A stretch of DNA of 64,000 nucleotides from Caldanaerobius polysaccharolyticus DSM 13641 (lineage in GTDB: Bacteria; Bacillota; Thermoanaerobacteria; Thermoanaerobacterales; Caldanaerobiaceae), in the NCBI RefSeq assembly GCF_000427425.1, contig NZ_KE386495.1, positions 795,072-859,071 of the forward strand, in the 5' to 3' direction. The notes below the pieces were generated by a model. It saw only the letters and a list, made by a program, of their open reading frames with translations. It ran no database searches and was not told the origin of the DNA. Shown in pieces: positions 1-10,152 of this stretch. Each line of letters starts with the position of its first letter. The first letter of the stretch is position 1. The position numbers and the translations under genes were made by a program.

Positions 1-1
1 T

Positions 2-388
2 TTATTGAGGCAAAACGGCGTTAAAAATCTCCACAGAAAAAGACATCAGAGTGCTCATCCTTTCAGGCAAGACAGAATGGTGCCGATGGAAAGGCTTATC
101 TCGCGCTTGGGGTTGGATAGGTACAACGTTGATGCACCGGTATTTGACGGTAAGTTTAAGCCATGGAAGGTATGCATCCCGCTAAGTCAGCATGTGGGAG
201 TGCCTGCCGAGGCTGTGGTAAAAGCAGGAGATGTGGTTGAGAAAGGTGATTTGATCGCAAATGTCCCTGAAGGCAAACTGGGAGCCAAGGTACATGCCAG
301 CATAGACGGAGTTGTAACAGCGGTAGACAAACGCGGCATCACCATAGAGTCGAGAGGTGAAGGGCAATGGATAAAGCAATCGGATTAG
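2..388 (+). CDS. pduS: PduS-like cobalamin reductase / RnfC-like protein, C-terminal part
   Basis: The reading frame is open from the first bases of the window, so only the last ~128 residues are present; the start lies to the left. The segment around VPMERLISRLGLDRY followed by a barrel-sandwich-like stretch (GDVVEKGDLIANVPEGKLGAKVHASIDG) matches the C-terminus of RnfC-related PduS flavoproteins, which move electrons to corrinoid cofactors inside bacterial microcompartments. The next gene, encoding a PduT-like shell protein, overlaps its end by 22 bases; the PduS-PduT pair is a known partnership. The metal and flavin sites are outside the window. A generic RnfC homologue is the alternative. 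Confidence 0.75.
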   Translation, partial: LLRQNGVKNLHRKRHQSAHPFRQDRMVPMERLISRLGLDRYNVDAPVFDGKFKPWKVCIPLSQHVGVPAEAVVKAGDVVEKGDLIANVPEGKLGAKVHASIDGVVTAVDKRGITIESRGEGQWIKQSD

Positions 389-915
389 TAGAGTACAAAT
401 CTGTAGCCACGGGAATTACTGCCGCCGATCAGATGGTGAAAGTCGCCGATGTAGAGATAATAGAAGCGCAAACGGTGTGTCCAGGTAAGTATATTGTGAT
501 GATTTGCGGCAAGTTGAGCGCTGTAATTGCCGCCGTGGAAAAAGGTGAAAGGGAATTTTCTGAGGATGTAATAGACAGCTTTGTCCTCGGGAACCCTCAT
601 GAGGCCATATTTAAGGCTTTGAACGGCACATCGGAAATAAATGACGTTGAAGCACTGGGTATAATAGAGACATTTTCCGTTGCGTCTATCATTGTAGCCG
701 CTGACGCCGCAGCTAAGGCGGCAAAAGTCAACCTTATAGAGATCAGGGTTGCCAGGGGGATGTGCGGCAAGTCTTACCTGTTGCTGACAGGGGAGCTGGC
801 GGCAGTACAAGCGGCAATCGATGCAGGGTACAAAAAGGCCTCGGAAAGTGGGATGTTATTGAATAAAACTGTAATTCCAAACCCGGACAAGAAAATATGG
901 GAAAAAATAATATAA
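367..915 (+). CDS. pduT: Tandem BMC-domain microcompartment shell protein, PduT-like
   Basis: 182 residues with two consecutive BMC domains (about 4-85 and 95-175), each beginning with a GLVE/GIIE-type motif and running through the alanine-rich helix AAADAAAKAA. Residues VCPGKY near position 38 match the site where PduT trimers bind an Fe-S cluster in the central pore, so this is probably an electron-conducting shell component working with the preceding PduS-like protein. It is the last gene of the microcompartment operon; the following 130 bases are AT-rich with no clear hairpin. Microcompartments of this type oxidise or reduce propanediol formed from fucose or rhamnose, which fits the sugar genes downstream, though the signature enzyme is not in view. 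Confidence 0.85.
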   Translation: MDKAIGLVEYKSVATGITAADQMVKVADVEIIEAQTVCPGKYIVMICGKLSAVIAAVEKGEREFSEDVIDSFVLGNPHEAIFKALNGTSEINDVEALGIIETFSVASIIVAADAAAKAAKVNLIEIRVARGMCGKSYLLLTGELAAVQAAIDAGYKKASESGMLLNKTVIPNPDKKIWEKII

Positions 916-1015
916 AATAGTACTTAAAAAATAAAAAAACAAAAAAAATCAAAAATAAAGAAGGAATTTTAGAAATAATGTCGAATATATATAAACAAAG
1001 GCACAAGATAATAAC

Positions 1016-1033
1016 ATAGAAAATGATTTCTAT
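1016..1033. promoter_or_regulatory. Palindromic LacI-type operator candidate upstream of the regulator
   Basis: ATAGAAAATGATTTCTAT is an inverted repeat with 7-bp arms (ATAGAAA/TTTCTAT) and a 4-bp centre. It ends 12 bases before the GTG start of the LacI-family gene. A near-identical palindrome precedes the transporter genes at 2081. The pairing suggests autoregulation plus control of the transporter operon by the same repressor; this is inferred from position and symmetry. Confidence 0.6.
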
Positions 1034-1045
1034 TGGGGTGATGAT

Positions 1046-2065
1046 GTGAAGAAAGTAACGATAAAGGAGGTGGCAGAGAGAGCAAATGTTTCCATAGCTA
1101 CTGTATCAAGGGTGTTGAATAACAATTATCCTGTTAGCAAAGAATTGAAAACAAAAGTTTTAAAAGCTATAGAAGAACTAGATTTTCAACCTAATGGACT
1201 TGCCCGATGCTTAAAGAAAAATACTACTCATATGATTGGAGTGGTGGTACCAGATATTGCTAACCCTTTCTTTATGGATGTTGGAAAAGGCTTAGAAGGT
1301 GTAGTGAGTAAAAAAGGCTATGTGATTATTTTATGCAACACAGACGAAAATGTTGTGAAAGAATATAATTCATTGAAAACCCTTGTTGAAAAGAGGGTCG
1401 ATGCTATTGTACTTTCTACTTGTAACAGCAATAACCAATATATAAATGATATCGTAAAAAAAGGTGTTCCTTTGCTTTTAGTCGATAGAAGAATAAAAGG
1501 AGTTAATACGGACGTAATTGTAAATGACAATTACGGCAGTTCTTATATGCTTACAAAGTATTTGATCCAAAATGGACATAAGGATATATGTATTGTTAAT
1601 GGCTCGCTAAGCGTCAGTACTGGATATGAGAGGTTCTGTGGCTTTAAGGCTGCTATGGAGGAATTTGGTATACCTATAAAGGATGAGTTTGTTTTAAACG
1701 GAAATTTTAAAGCGAAGATTGCTTACAGAGAAATAAAAAAATTACTTAAATCAAATAAAAGACCTACTGCTATTGTTGCGGCTAACAATTTAATGGCCGA
1801 AGGAATAATGGAGGCTTTGCAGGAAGAAAATTTAGCAGTTCCCGATGATATCTCCCTGGTTTGTTTTGAGAAAATCAGAAATCAAAGGCTGGTGAAGCCA
1901 AAGCTTACCTATATTAATCAGAATGGTTTTTTAATGGGCGAGAAAGCAGGAGAGATTGTGTTAGAGATATTAGAAAACAAATCAAAAGACAAGACCAGAA
2001 AGATTAAAGAAGTTATTTTAGTGTCTGATTTGATTGTTAAAGAATCTGTAAAATGTCTAAAATAG
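1046..2065 (+). CDS. LacI-family transcriptional regulator
   Basis: 339 residues beginning with the LacI helix-turn-helix (TIKEVAERANVSIATVSRVLNN, about 3-24) and hinge helix, followed by a periplasmic-binding-protein-like effector domain (from about residue 60). The GTG start is used because a GGGGTGATG ribosome site sits just before it. It stands immediately upstream of an RbsABC-type importer and sugar isomerase genes, and near-identical palindromes flank it at 1016 and 2081. It is therefore most likely the local sugar-responsive repressor. The effector cannot be read from the sequence; L-fucose or D-arabinose is suggested by the neighbouring isomerase. Confidence 0.9.
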   Translation: MKKVTIKEVAERANVSIATVSRVLNNNYPVSKELKTKVLKAIEELDFQPNGLARCLKKNTTHMIGVVVPDIANPFFMDVGKGLEGVVSKKGYVIILCNTDENVVKEYNSLKTLVEKRVDAIVLSTCNSNNQYINDIVKKGVPLLLVDRRIKGVNTDVIVNDNYGSSYMLTKYLIQNGHKDICIVNGSLSVSTGYERFCGFKAAMEEFGIPIKDEFVLNGNFKAKIAYREIKKLLKSNKRPTAIVAANNLMAEGIMEALQEENLAVPDDISLVCFEKIRNQRLVKPKLTYINQNGFLMGEKAGEIVLEILENKSKDKTRKIKEVILVSDLIVKESVKCLK

Positions 2066-2080
2066 TTTATTTTTAAATAA

Positions 2081-2098
2081 ATAGAAAACATTTTCTAT
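2081..2098. promoter_or_regulatory. Palindromic LacI-type operator candidate upstream of the transporter operon
   Basis: ATAGAAAACATTTTCTAT is a perfect inverted repeat with 8-bp arms, 15 bases before the ABC ATPase start codon at 2114. It shares the outer arms ATAGAAA/TTTCTAT with the palindrome at 1016. It sits in the only gap between the regulator and the transporter, so it probably lets the repressor block read-through or a promoter there. Confidence 0.65.
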
Positions 2099-2113
2099 AT
2101 CGAGGAGATGTAT

Positions 2114-3616
2114 ATGGAAGAAAAGACAATTTTAAGAATGGAAAACATCAACAAGTCTTTTCCAGGTGTTAATGCACTAAAAAACGTTTGTTTTGAGTTG
2201 AGAAAAGGCGAGATACACGCATTGCTAGGAGAAAATGGAGCTGGAAAATCGACGCTGATGAAGATCTTAGCCGGGGTTTACCCTAAAGACAGTGGAAGGA
2301 TAATACTTTACGATAAAGAGGTTGAAATAACGAATCCTAAGATGGCACAAGATTTAGGAATCTCTATAATATTCCAAGAATTTAACTTGCTACCTCACCT
2401 AACTGTTGCCGAGAATATATTCATAGGGCGAGAGCCTAAAAGCAATGTACTCTCCGGCTTTATCGACGATAATAAGATGAATAAAGATGCCCAGAAAATA
2501 TTAGATACCTTAAATCTCAACATAAAACCTACTGAATTGGTCAGAAACTTGAGTGTCGCTGAACAGCAGATGGTGGAGATAGCAAAAGCTCTTTCTATGG
2601 ATGCAAAGATCCTCATCATGGATGAACCTACAGCAGCGCTTACCGAAAGTGAGATAGAAAAGCTTTTCGAAATAATGAAGCAATTAAAACAACAGGGCGT
2701 GGCCATTGTATATATTTCTCACCGTATGGAAGAGATTAATGTTATTTGCGATAGGGTTACGGTCATGAGGGATGGGGAGTACATTAAGACCCTAAATTTA
2801 AAAGATACGAATATAGATGAACTCATAACGTTGATGGTAGGAAGAAGTCTAAAGGAAAAATTCCCCAAACATCAGTGTAAAAGAGGTAAAAAGATATTGG
2901 AAGTAAAAAATTTGACTCGTGAAAAGGTTTTAAAGAACGTAAGTTTTGAGCTCTACGAAGGTGAGATACTTGGCATTGCGGGCCTTATGGGTGCAGGAAG
3001 AACAGAATTAGCCAGGGCATTATTTGGTGCAGACAAGTTTAAAGAAGGAGAAATCATACTGGATGGCAAGAGCATTAAGATTAACAATCCATGCGATGCT
3101 ATAAAAAATGGAATAGGCTATATAAGTGAAGACCGCAAACGCGAAGGTGTTTTACTGAGTTTACCTGTAGATCAGAATATTACCCTGGCCTCTCTTGACA
3201 ATATATGCAGCAAAGCCTGGGTAATTGATTACAAAAAAGAAAAAGAGGTAGCCCAGTCATTTGTAAAAAGCTTAAAGATTAAAACTCCGAGTCTATCCCA
3301 GAAAGTGAAGAACTTAAGCGGTGGTAACCAGCAAAAGGTTGCACTGGCCAAGTGGCTGAATATAAGCAATCTCAGGGTGCTGATCTTTGATGAACCTACT
3401 AGGGGAATAGACGTAGGTGCTAAAGTTGAAGTTTACAACCTCATGAATCAGTTACTGGATCAGGGGATTGGAATAATTATGATATCTTCTGAACTACCAG
3501 AAATCCTCGGCATGAGTGATAGAATTTTGGTGATGCACGAAGGCAAGATTACTGGCGAATTAATGAGAGAAGAAGCTACGCAAGAAAAAATAATGCAATA
3601 TGCAACTGGAAATTAG
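2114..3616 (+). CDS. Sugar ABC transporter ATP-binding protein, RbsA/MglA type
   Basis: About 500 residues with two fused nucleotide-binding domains, as in ribose/galactose-class importers. The first has Walker [10 protein letters not shown] (about 38) and Walker [12 protein letters not shown]; the second has a degenerate Walker A (GLMGAGRTE), signature [14 protein letters not shown] and Walker [14 protein letters not shown] choose the ATG at 2114 over the one at 2108 because GAGGAG at 2102-2107 touches the upstream ATG but is ideally spaced from 2114. It powers uptake with the permease and lipoprotein that follow. The unusual Walker A of the second domain is normal for this family. The sugar carried is not determined. 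Confidence 0.93.
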   Translation: MEEKTILRMENINKSFPGVNALKNVCFELRKGEIHALLGENGAGKSTLMKILAGVYPKDSGRIILYDKEVEITNPKMAQDLGISIIFQEFNLLPHLTVAENIFIGREPKSNVLSGFIDDNKMNKDAQKILDTLNLNIKPTELVRNLSVAEQQMVEIAKALSMDAKILIMDEPTAALTESEIEKLFEIMKQLKQQGVAIVYISHRMEEINVICDRVTVMRDGEYIKTLNLKDTNIDELITLMVGRSLKEKFPKHQCKRGKKILEVKNLTREKVLKNVSFELYEGEILGIAGLMGAGRTELARALFGADKFKEGEIILDGKSIKINNPCDAIKNGIGYISEDRKREGVLLSLPVDQNITLASLDNICSKAWVIDYKKEKEVAQSFVKSLKIKTPSLSQKVKNLSGGNQQKVALAKWLNISNLRVLIFDEPTRGIDVGAKVEVYNLMNQLLDQGIGIIMISSELPEILGMSDRILVMHEGKITGELMREEATQEKIMQYATGN

Positions 3617-3638
3617 AAATTCGTAAGGAGTGATTCGG

Positions 3639-4619
3639 ATGGATGTTAAAGTCAATAAAGATGAAGTTGGTACAACAAGTAGAGCAATGTTTAACAGAGA
3701 ATTTCTGCAAAAGTTTATAGCTTTTGCTGGATTGATTCTTTTGGTTGTATTCTTTTCGCTTGTGACAGATAGGTTTTTGCGTGCTGATAACTTGCTCACA
3801 GTAATGCTTCAGTCTTCAATTATAGCTATTGTGGCTATAGGCGAGACATTTGTAATCATTACATCTGGTATAGACCTGTCGGTGGGATCTGTATTAGGTT
3901 TGATAGGTATAGTAACGACTATGCTAATGGTGGCTCACTATCCTGTGTTCCTGGCGGTTGTAATAGGTCTTCTATTGGGGGCTCTTATAGGTTTCCTCAA
4001 CGGTATCATAATTGATAAAGGTGGAATTCCACCGTTTATCGTAACCCTTGGAATGCTGAGTATTGCGAGAGGTGCTGCGCTTGTTTTAACGGGTGGTGTA
4101 CCGGTATCAGGACTTCCAGAGTCATTCAACTTTATAGGTAACTATAATGTATTCGGATGGTTGCCGATGCCTGTAATAATAATGCTCATAATGGCTGTCA
4201 TTTTCTCAAAAATACTTACTAAAACAAAGCTGGGTAGATATACCTACGCGATAGGCAGTAACGAAGAGGCTGCTAGGTTATCAGGTATAAACGTAAGCAG
4301 AATAAAGCAGTCTGTGTATACAATTTCAGGTGTGTTATCAGCTCTGGCTGGTATAATACTGGCGTCCAGGTTATTTACAGGCCAGCCAACTGCAGGTAAT
4401 GGCTATGAGCTAAATGCTGTCGCTGCAGTTGTCATAGGTGGCGCAAGCCTCATGGGTGGTGAAGGTACGATACTCGGAACAATAATTGGTGCTCTTATAA
4501 TGGGTGTGTTAAGCAACGGGTTGAATCTTTTAGGAGTATCACCATTTTGGCAGCAAATAGTTATAGGTGGAGTTATAGTCATTACTGTCTATTTAGATAA
4601 ATTTAGAAATAAAGGTTAA
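3639..4619 (+). CDS. Sugar ABC transporter permease, RbsC type
   Basis: 326 residues, strongly hydrophobic, with about eight to ten membrane segments, and the RbsC-family signature around GETFVIITSGIDLSVGSVLGL and NGIIIDKGGIPPFIVTLGML. The ATG at 3639 is preferred over GTG at 3630 because AAGGAG (3625-3630) is correctly placed only for 3639. It lies 22 bases after the ATPase gene and forms the membrane channel of the importer. A single permease gene implies a homodimeric channel, as in the ribose system. Confidence 0.93.
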   Translation: MDVKVNKDEVGTTSRAMFNREFLQKFIAFAGLILLVVFFSLVTDRFLRADNLLTVMLQSSIIAIVAIGETFVIITSGIDLSVGSVLGLIGIVTTMLMVAHYPVFLAVVIGLLLGALIGFLNGIIIDKGGIPPFIVTLGMLSIARGAALVLTGGVPVSGLPESFNFIGNYNVFGWLPMPVIIMLIMAVIFSKILTKTKLGRYTYAIGSNEEAARLSGINVSRIKQSVYTISGVLSALAGIILASRLFTGQPTAGNGYELNAVAAVVIGGASLMGGEGTILGTIIGALIMGVLSNGLNLLGVSPFWQQIVIGGVIVITVYLDKFRNKG

Positions 4620-4695
4620 AAGTTATTTAATATAACATTTTAAAGCATAATATAAAAATTTTAATATAAAAATCAATTTAAAAGGAGGCATTTTT

Positions 4696-5718
4696 ATGAA
4701 AAAAATTGCATCTATTGTACTATCACTGTTGCTTGTTGCTGCGTTACTGGTAGGATGTGGTACAGGTAACAAGCAAAGCGCAAGTGCTAATCAAAATGCA
4801 TCATCTTCGAATTCTACATCTTCAAGTAACAAGGAACGTAAAACTATTGCAGTAATAGTTAAATCTACAATGTTTGAATATTGGCAGGCCGTTAAAAAAG
4901 GCGCTGAAGATGCTGGAAAGAAAGATGATGTCAAGATCATTTTTCAAGGTCCTGCAACTGAAACTGATATAGCAGGTCAGATCAACTTCGTAGAAGACGC
5001 TATTAACAAAAAAGTCGATGGAATTGTTTTAGCAGCTTCAGATCCAAATGCATTGGCTCCTTATGTTGATAAAGCTGTGGCTGCTGGTATTCCGGTAGTA
5101 GGTATTGATTCCTCAGTTAATTCTGACAAAATTTCAAGCTTCATAGCTACAAACAATGAAGCGGCTGCTGCACAGGCTGCCGACGAATTGGCAAAATTGA
5201 TCGGTGGAAAAGGCAAAGTGGCGATTGTTAATTTTGTTGCTGGAGCAGGTACAGCGATTGCCAGAGAAAAAGGGTTCAAAGATAGGATTGCAGAGAAATA
5301 TCCTGACATTAAAATAGTCGCTACACAGTACAGTGAAGGTGATCAGGCCAAAGCACTTTCTATTGCAGAAGATATAATGACAGCGCATCCTGACTTAGCA
5401 GGATTCTTTGGCGCTAATGAAGGGAGCGCTGTAGGTGTGGCCAGAGCTGTACAGCAAAAGGGAATGGCAGGTAAGATTAAGGTTGTAGGCTTCGATAGCT
5501 CTGACACTGAAATAAATGCTCTTAAAAGCGGTACGATGCAAGCTTTTGTTGTACAAAACCCTTACAGAATGGGATTTGAAGGTGTAGAGACACTATTAAA
5601 GGTTATGAAAGGTGAAAAAGTTGAGAAAACAATTGATACAGGCGCTACAGTTGTTACGAAAGACAATATGGATGAACCTGCAATTCAGAATCTTCTTCAC
5701 CCACTTGGTAACAAGTAA
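4696..5718 (+). CDS. Sugar-binding lipoprotein, RbsB-like periplasmic-binding family
   Basis: 340 residues. A lipoprotein signal (MKKIASIVLSLLLVAALLVGC, lipidated Cys about 21) and a Ser/Asn-rich linker precede a type I periplasmic-binding fold from about residue 50 (IAVIVKSTMFEYWQAVKKG, GIVLAASDPNALAPYVDKA, VVGIDSSV). The protein is anchored outside the membrane and delivers the sugar to the RbsAC-type importer encoded just before. An AAAGGAGG ribosome site precedes the ATG. Family members bind pentoses or hexoses; context with the fucose/D-arabinose isomerase suggests one of those, by inference. Confidence 0.93.
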   Translation: MKKIASIVLSLLLVAALLVGCGTGNKQSASANQNASSSNSTSSSNKERKTIAVIVKSTMFEYWQAVKKGAEDAGKKDDVKIIFQGPATETDIAGQINFVEDAINKKVDGIVLAASDPNALAPYVDKAVAAGIPVVGIDSSVNSDKISSFIATNNEAAAAQAADELAKLIGGKGKVAIVNFVAGAGTAIAREKGFKDRIAEKYPDIKIVATQYSEGDQAKALSIAEDIMTAHPDLAGFFGANEGSAVGVARAVQQKGMAGKIKVVGFDSSDTEINALKSGTMQAFVVQNPYRMGFEGVETLLKVMKGEKVEKTIDTGATVVTKDNMDEPAIQNLLHPLGNK

Positions 5719-5730
5719 AGTTTAAAGGAA

Positions 5731-5774
5731 TTTCAGGTTTTGTATGTTCCTGCGAAGACTTACAAAACCTGAAA
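5731..5774 (+). terminator. Inverted repeat after the binding-protein gene, possible weak terminator
   Basis: Arms TTTCAGGTTTTGTA (5731-5744) and TACAAAACCTGAAA (5761-5774) pair perfectly over 14 bp with a 16-base loop. Only a weak AATTTGGGTTT follows, so it may act as an mRNA-stabilising or partial-termination hairpin between transporter and isomerase genes rather than a strong terminator. Confidence 0.5.
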
Positions 5775-5833
5775 AATTTGGGTTTAAATTCTAATTAATT
5801 AACATACACTATAAAATATGGGGGGATATTTTT

Positions 5834-7664
5834 ATGGCTAATGTCAAAGACATTAAAGTTGCGCCTTTGCGCAATAGGTTGATAGGTTCGCTTCCCAAAA
5901 TAGGCATTCGCCCTGTTATCGATGGGCGCCGCAACGGTATAAGGGAATCGCTTGAAGAGCAGACAATGGGAATGGCAAAGGCTGTTGCGGAATTTCTATC
6001 GTCTAATCTCAAACATTCCAATGGAATGCCGGTTGAATGCGTAATCGCTGATACCACCATAGGCGGTTTTGCAGAAGCTGCCAAAGCAGCGGAAAAGTTC
6101 GCAAGAGAAGGAGTAGGTGTCACGATAACGGTCACTCCGTGCTGGTGTTACGGCTCTGAGACTATTGATATGGACCCATATATGCCTAAAGCCATATGGG
6201 GATTCAACGGCACTGAGAGACCCGGTGCGGTGTACCTGGCAGCTGCTCTGGCAGCTCACAACCAAAAGGGTCTGCCTGCCTTTGGTATATACGGAAAAGA
6301 CGTGCAGGATGCCACTGACAGGACGATTCCCGACGATGTAAAAGAGAAGCTTCTGAGGTTCGCAAAAGCGGGACTTGCAGTGGCTACCATGAGGAATAAG
6401 TCCTATTTGTCTATAGGAAATGTAGCCATGGGTATTGCAGGATCCATCGTTGACCCAGATTTCTTCGAGGATTATCTGGGCATGAGGGTTGAATACGTGG
6501 ATATGTCAGAGCTCGTAAGGAGAATGGAAGAAGGGATTTACGACAAAGAAGAGTTTGAAAGGGGGATGAAATGGGTAAGAGAGAACTGCATTGAAGGAGA
6601 AGATAACAATCCCGATTACCTTAAGGTATCCAGGGAGAGAAAGGATAAAGAGTGGGAGACAGTAGTTAAGATGACGCTTATCATAAGGGATTTGATGGTA
6701 GGCAACAGAAGGCTTGCGGATCTTGGGTTTGTGGAAGAGTCGGAGGGCCACAATGCCATTGCAGCAGGTTTTCAGGGACAGAGGCAGTGGACAGACCATT
6801 TTCCCAACGGCGACTTCTCCGAGGCGATACTTAACTCATCCTTCGACTGGAACGGCATCAGAGAGCCATTTATCCTTGCGACCGAAAACGACTCTTTAAA
6901 CGCCGTGGCAATGCTTTTTGGGCATTTTGCTTTCAGATAGAGCCCAGGTATTTGCAGATGTCAGACCCTATTGGAGTCCCGAGGCCGTAAAGAGGGTAAC
7001 AGGTAAAGAGCTAACAGGCATAGCTGCCAATGGGATTATCCATCTGATCAATTCAGGTTCAGCAGCATTAGATGGAACAGGCCAGCAGAGAGATGCCGAC
7101 GGCAATCCTGTTATGAAGCCTTTCTGGGATATTACAGCTGATGATGTGGCAAGGTGTCTGGATGCTACTAGCTGGAGGCCTGCAAACAGGGGCTATTTCA
7201 GGGGAGGAGGTTTTTCGTCCCAGTTTGTGACAAAAGGCGGGATGCCTGTTACCATGTCCAGGCTTAATATAATAAAGGGCCTTGGGCCGGTTTTACAGAT
7301 TGCTGAAGGATATACGGTAGAGTTGCCAGAAGACGTGCACCACATACTGGACAACAGGACAGACCCGACATGGCCGACGACGTGGTTTGTGCCCAGGCTT
7401 ACGGGCAACGGGGCGTTTAAAGACGTTTACTCAGTGATGAACAGCTGGGGCGCGAATCACGGCTCATTAAGCTACGGACACATTGGAGCGGACTTGATTA
7501 CACTGGCGTCCATACTGAGAATACCTGTTGCCATGCACAACGTGCCAGAAGAGAAGATATTCAGGCCCAGTGCGTGGGGTGCCTTTGGCACCATGGACCT
7601 TGAGGGTGCCGATTACAGGGCGTGTCAGAATTTTGGCCCGCTATACGGTAAAAACAGAAAATAA
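5834..7664 (+). pseudogene. fucI: L-fucose isomerase (also D-arabinose isomerase), frameshifted
   Basis: Two overlapping reading frames (5834-6940 and the frame ending at 7664) together make a full-length FucI of about 608 residues. The first runs from [18 protein letters not shown] through [20 protein letters not shown] and [20 protein letters not shown] to AMLFGH; the second resumes at [21 protein letters not shown]. Removing one T from the TTTT run at 6925-6928 restores one continuous protein. FucI converts L-fucose to L-fuculose and D-arabinose to D-ribulose with Mn2+. All else is conserved, so a sequencing homopolymer error or a very recent mutation is likely. It heads a run of sugar-catabolic genes downstream of the importer. 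Confidence 0.85.
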
Positions 7665-7669
7665 ATTTT

Positions 7670-7739
7670 AAGAGTTGAGCAAGTACTGGTGTATATAATT
7701 AGTACTTGCTCAACTCTTAGTTAACGTTTCATTTTTTTA
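7670..7739 (+). terminator. Strong hairpin terminator after fucI
   Basis: AAGAGTTGAGCAAGTACT (7670-7687) pairs perfectly with AGTACTTGCTCAACTCTT (7701-7718), an 18-bp stem with a 13-base loop. A T-rich stretch follows about 12 bases later. It separates fucI from the mutarotase gene and may end or attenuate the transcript. Confidence 0.65.
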
Positions 7740-7877
7740 TTATTTTGCATATTATTGAGAAAATAAATTGATAGTAAGGTACGTACAAGATAATCTTACC
7801 TACAAATGTAGGCTAGTTATAGATCAATAGCAAGTTCTATTAATAGTAAGATTTTTTATCCGTAGGAGGCAATAGTT

Positions 7878-8315
7878 ATGTTGAAAGGAATTCCTAAAAT
7901 AATATCACCTGAACTTATGAAAACATTAATGGAAATGGGACATGGCGATGAAATCGTCATTGCTGACGGAAACTTTCCGGCAGTTACTTTTAGTAAAAGA
8001 TTAATAAGATGCGATGGGCATGGTATTCCGGAAATATTAGATGCCATTCTTAAATTTCTTCCTCTTGATACATATGCGGAAAGGCCAGTGCTATTGATGG
8101 AAGTAGTTAAAGGAGATGACGTAAAGCCTGCTATATGGGAAGAGTATAAAAAGATAATTAAAAACAACGCTGGTAATGCTGTTGAAATTGGATTTTTAGA
8201 AAGGTTTGACTTCTATGAAAGAGCAAGTAAAGCATTTGCTGTAGTCGCTACTAGTGAGGAATCACTGTATGCTAATATAATATTGAGAAAAGGTGTTGTG
8301 AAAGTAGACTCATAA
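7878..8315 (+). CDS. fucU: L-fucose mutarotase, RbsD/FucU family
   Basis: 145 residues, the usual FucU length. Family motifs are GIPKIISPELMKTLMEMGHGDEIVIADGNFP (about 4-35) with the catalytic-site His in GHGDE, then IGFLERFDFYERASKAFAVVAT. The enzyme interconverts alpha and beta anomers of fucose (RbsD relatives act on ribose), supplying the anomer the isomerase uses. It sits between fucI and the kinase gene. GTAGGAGG precedes the ATG. A separate promoter is plausible because a strong hairpin lies upstream, but I saw no convincing -35/-10 pair in the 200-base gap. Confidence 0.9.
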   Translation: MLKGIPKIISPELMKTLMEMGHGDEIVIADGNFPAVTFSKRLIRCDGHGIPEILDAILKFLPLDTYAERPVLLMEVVKGDDVKPAIWEEYKKIIKNNAGNAVEIGFLERFDFYERASKAFAVVATSEESLYANIILRKGVVKVDS

Positions 8316-8459
8316 ATTTCAATCGAAGTGCTGTGTTTGCATTTTACCTTGCTTAACCTATTAAAATTTCAAAGAAAGTATAAATAACACATGTAATATT
8401 TTACTATGAAATTTTCTCATAGATTGTTAAATGTTTAAGAAGTACAAGGAGGAATTTTT

Positions 8460-10127
8460 ATGGCTAAATACTCTATAGGCGTTGACTATGGTACAGAATC
8501 CGCCAGGGCTCTGCTGCTCAATGTAGACACAGCCCAAGAAGTAGCTTCGTCTATGATGGCATATCCCCATGGTGTCATGGATGAGAGACTGCCCGATGGC
8601 ACACGGCTGGGTCAGGATTGGGCGCTGGAGCACCCTGACGACTACATCGAGGTCCTGAAGGTAATTATACCTGATGTGCTGAGAAAATCAGGGGTGAACA
8701 AGGAGGATGTCATAGGCATCGGCATAGACTTTACAGCGTGTACCATACTTCCCATTAAAAAGGACGGCACGCCCCTGTGCGATCTGCCTGAATTTGTCCA
8801 TAACCCCCATGCTTACGTGAAGCTGTGGAAACATCATGCGGCACAGCCTGAAGCCAACAGGTTAAACCAGATAGCTGCCCAGCGAGGAGAGGACTTTCTT
8901 TCAAGGTATGGAGGCAAGATATCGTCAGAATGGCTGGTGCCTAAGGTCTGGCAGGTGTTAAACGAGGCGCCGGAAGTATATGAAGCCGCAGATAAGTTCA
9001 TTGAAGCCACCGACTGGGTGGTCATGATGCTCACGGGCAATGAGAGGCGAAATAGCTGTACGGCGGGCTATAAGGCCATATGGCACAAGAGAAAGGGCTA
9101 TCCCTCCAAAGATTTTTACAAAGCCCTTGATCCCCGTTTAGAAAATCTGGTGGACGAAAAGCTAAGCAGGGATATATATCCCTTGGGCACAAAGGCAGGG
9201 GAATTGACACCGAAGATGGCGTCAGTTATAGGGTTAAACCCTGGAGTAGCTGTGGCAGTGGGTAACGTGGATGCCCATGTATCGGTGCCTGCGATGGGAG
9301 TGACGTCGCCTGGCAAGATGGTCATGGTGATGGGCACGTCCATATGCCATATGGTTTTGGGCGACAGAGAAGTGGAAGTGCCCGGCATGTGCGGCGTTGT
9401 GGAGGATGGTATAATACCCGGGCTGCACGGGTACGAAGCTGGACAATCGGCCGTAGGGGACATATTTGCATGGTATGTAGAGACGTGCCTTCCCTATGAA
9501 TACAAGAGACAGGCCGAAGAGAGGGGAATTAGCGCTTTTGGGTATTTAAGGGAGAAAGCCTCTAATTTAAAGCCGGGACAGAGCGGGTTGTTGGCCTTGG
9601 ACTGGTGGAATGGCAACAGGTCTGTGCTGGTAGATGCTGACCTTACGGGTATGATCCTAGGGATGAATTTGACAACCAAGCCTGAAGAGATATACAGGGC
9701 TTTGATTGAGGCGACGGCGTACGGCACCAGGACCATCATAGAGGCGTTCAACCACAGCGGTGTGGAAGTAAAAGAGTTGTACGCTTGTGGAGGGCTTGCA
9801 GAAAAAGATCCTCTTTTAATGCAGATATATGCTGATGTGACCAACCTGGAGATAAAGGTATCGCAGTCGGCCCAAACACCGGCATTGGGAGCTGCCATGT
9901 TTGGTGCAGTAGCAGCAGGCAAAGAGAGAGGCGGTTTTGACAGCATATTTGAAGCAGCAAAAGTAATACCTCGATTAAAGGATACAGTGTACAGGCCGAT
10001 ACCTGAAAACGTGAAGGTATATGACGAGCTGTTTAAAGAGTACAAAATGCTCCACGATTACTTTGGTAGAGGGCAGAACGACGTGATGAAGAGGTTAAAA
10101 GCTATAAAGGAAAGGGTTGGCAATTAA
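8460..10127 (+). CDS. araB: Ribulokinase (AraB-like FGGY-family sugar kinase)
   Basis: 555 residues, close to the ~560 of AraB. The N-terminal FGGY domain starts [16 protein letters not shown], then [17 protein letters not shown] and [17 protein letters not shown], which match ribulokinase rather than fuculokinase. The C-terminal domain has [32 protein letters not shown] and [17 protein letters not shown]. Ribulokinase phosphorylates ketopentoses at O5; the E. coli enzyme accepts D-ribulose as well as L-ribulose. Beside a fucose/D-arabinose isomerase and pentose-phosphate enzymes, conversion of D-ribulose to D-ribulose 5-phosphate is the most consistent role (inference). AGGAGG precedes the ATG. 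Confidence 0.88.
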   Translation: MAKYSIGVDYGTESARALLLNVDTAQEVASSMMAYPHGVMDERLPDGTRLGQDWALEHPDDYIEVLKVIIPDVLRKSGVNKEDVIGIGIDFTACTILPIKKDGTPLCDLPEFVHNPHAYVKLWKHHAAQPEANRLNQIAAQRGEDFLSRYGGKISSEWLVPKVWQVLNEAPEVYEAADKFIEATDWVVMMLTGNERRNSCTAGYKAIWHKRKGYPSKDFYKALDPRLENLVDEKLSRDIYPLGTKAGELTPKMASVIGLNPGVAVAVGNVDAHVSVPAMGVTSPGKMVMVMGTSICHMVLGDREVEVPGMCGVVEDGIIPGLHGYEAGQSAVGDIFAWYVETCLPYEYKRQAEERGISAFGYLREKASNLKPGQSGLLALDWWNGNRSVLVDADLTGMILGMNLTTKPEEIYRALIEATAYGTRTIIEAFNHSGVEVKELYACGGLAEKDPLLMQIYADVTNLEIKVSQSAQTPALGAAMFGAVAAGKERGGFDSIFEAAKVIPRLKDTVYRPIPENVKVYDELFKEYKMLHDYFGRGQNDVMKRLKAIKERVGN

Positions 10128-10152
10128 AACATTGAGAACGGGAGGAATGGGT

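Noticed and set aside
916-1015. Terminator after the microcompartment genes
   Set aside because: The gap is A-rich but I found no stable inverted repeat followed by T residues.
6911-6945. Programmed ribosomal frameshift in fucI
   Set aside because: There is no slippery heptamer or downstream stem at the T run, and FucI is not known to use frameshifting. A one-base homopolymer error or mutation is simpler.
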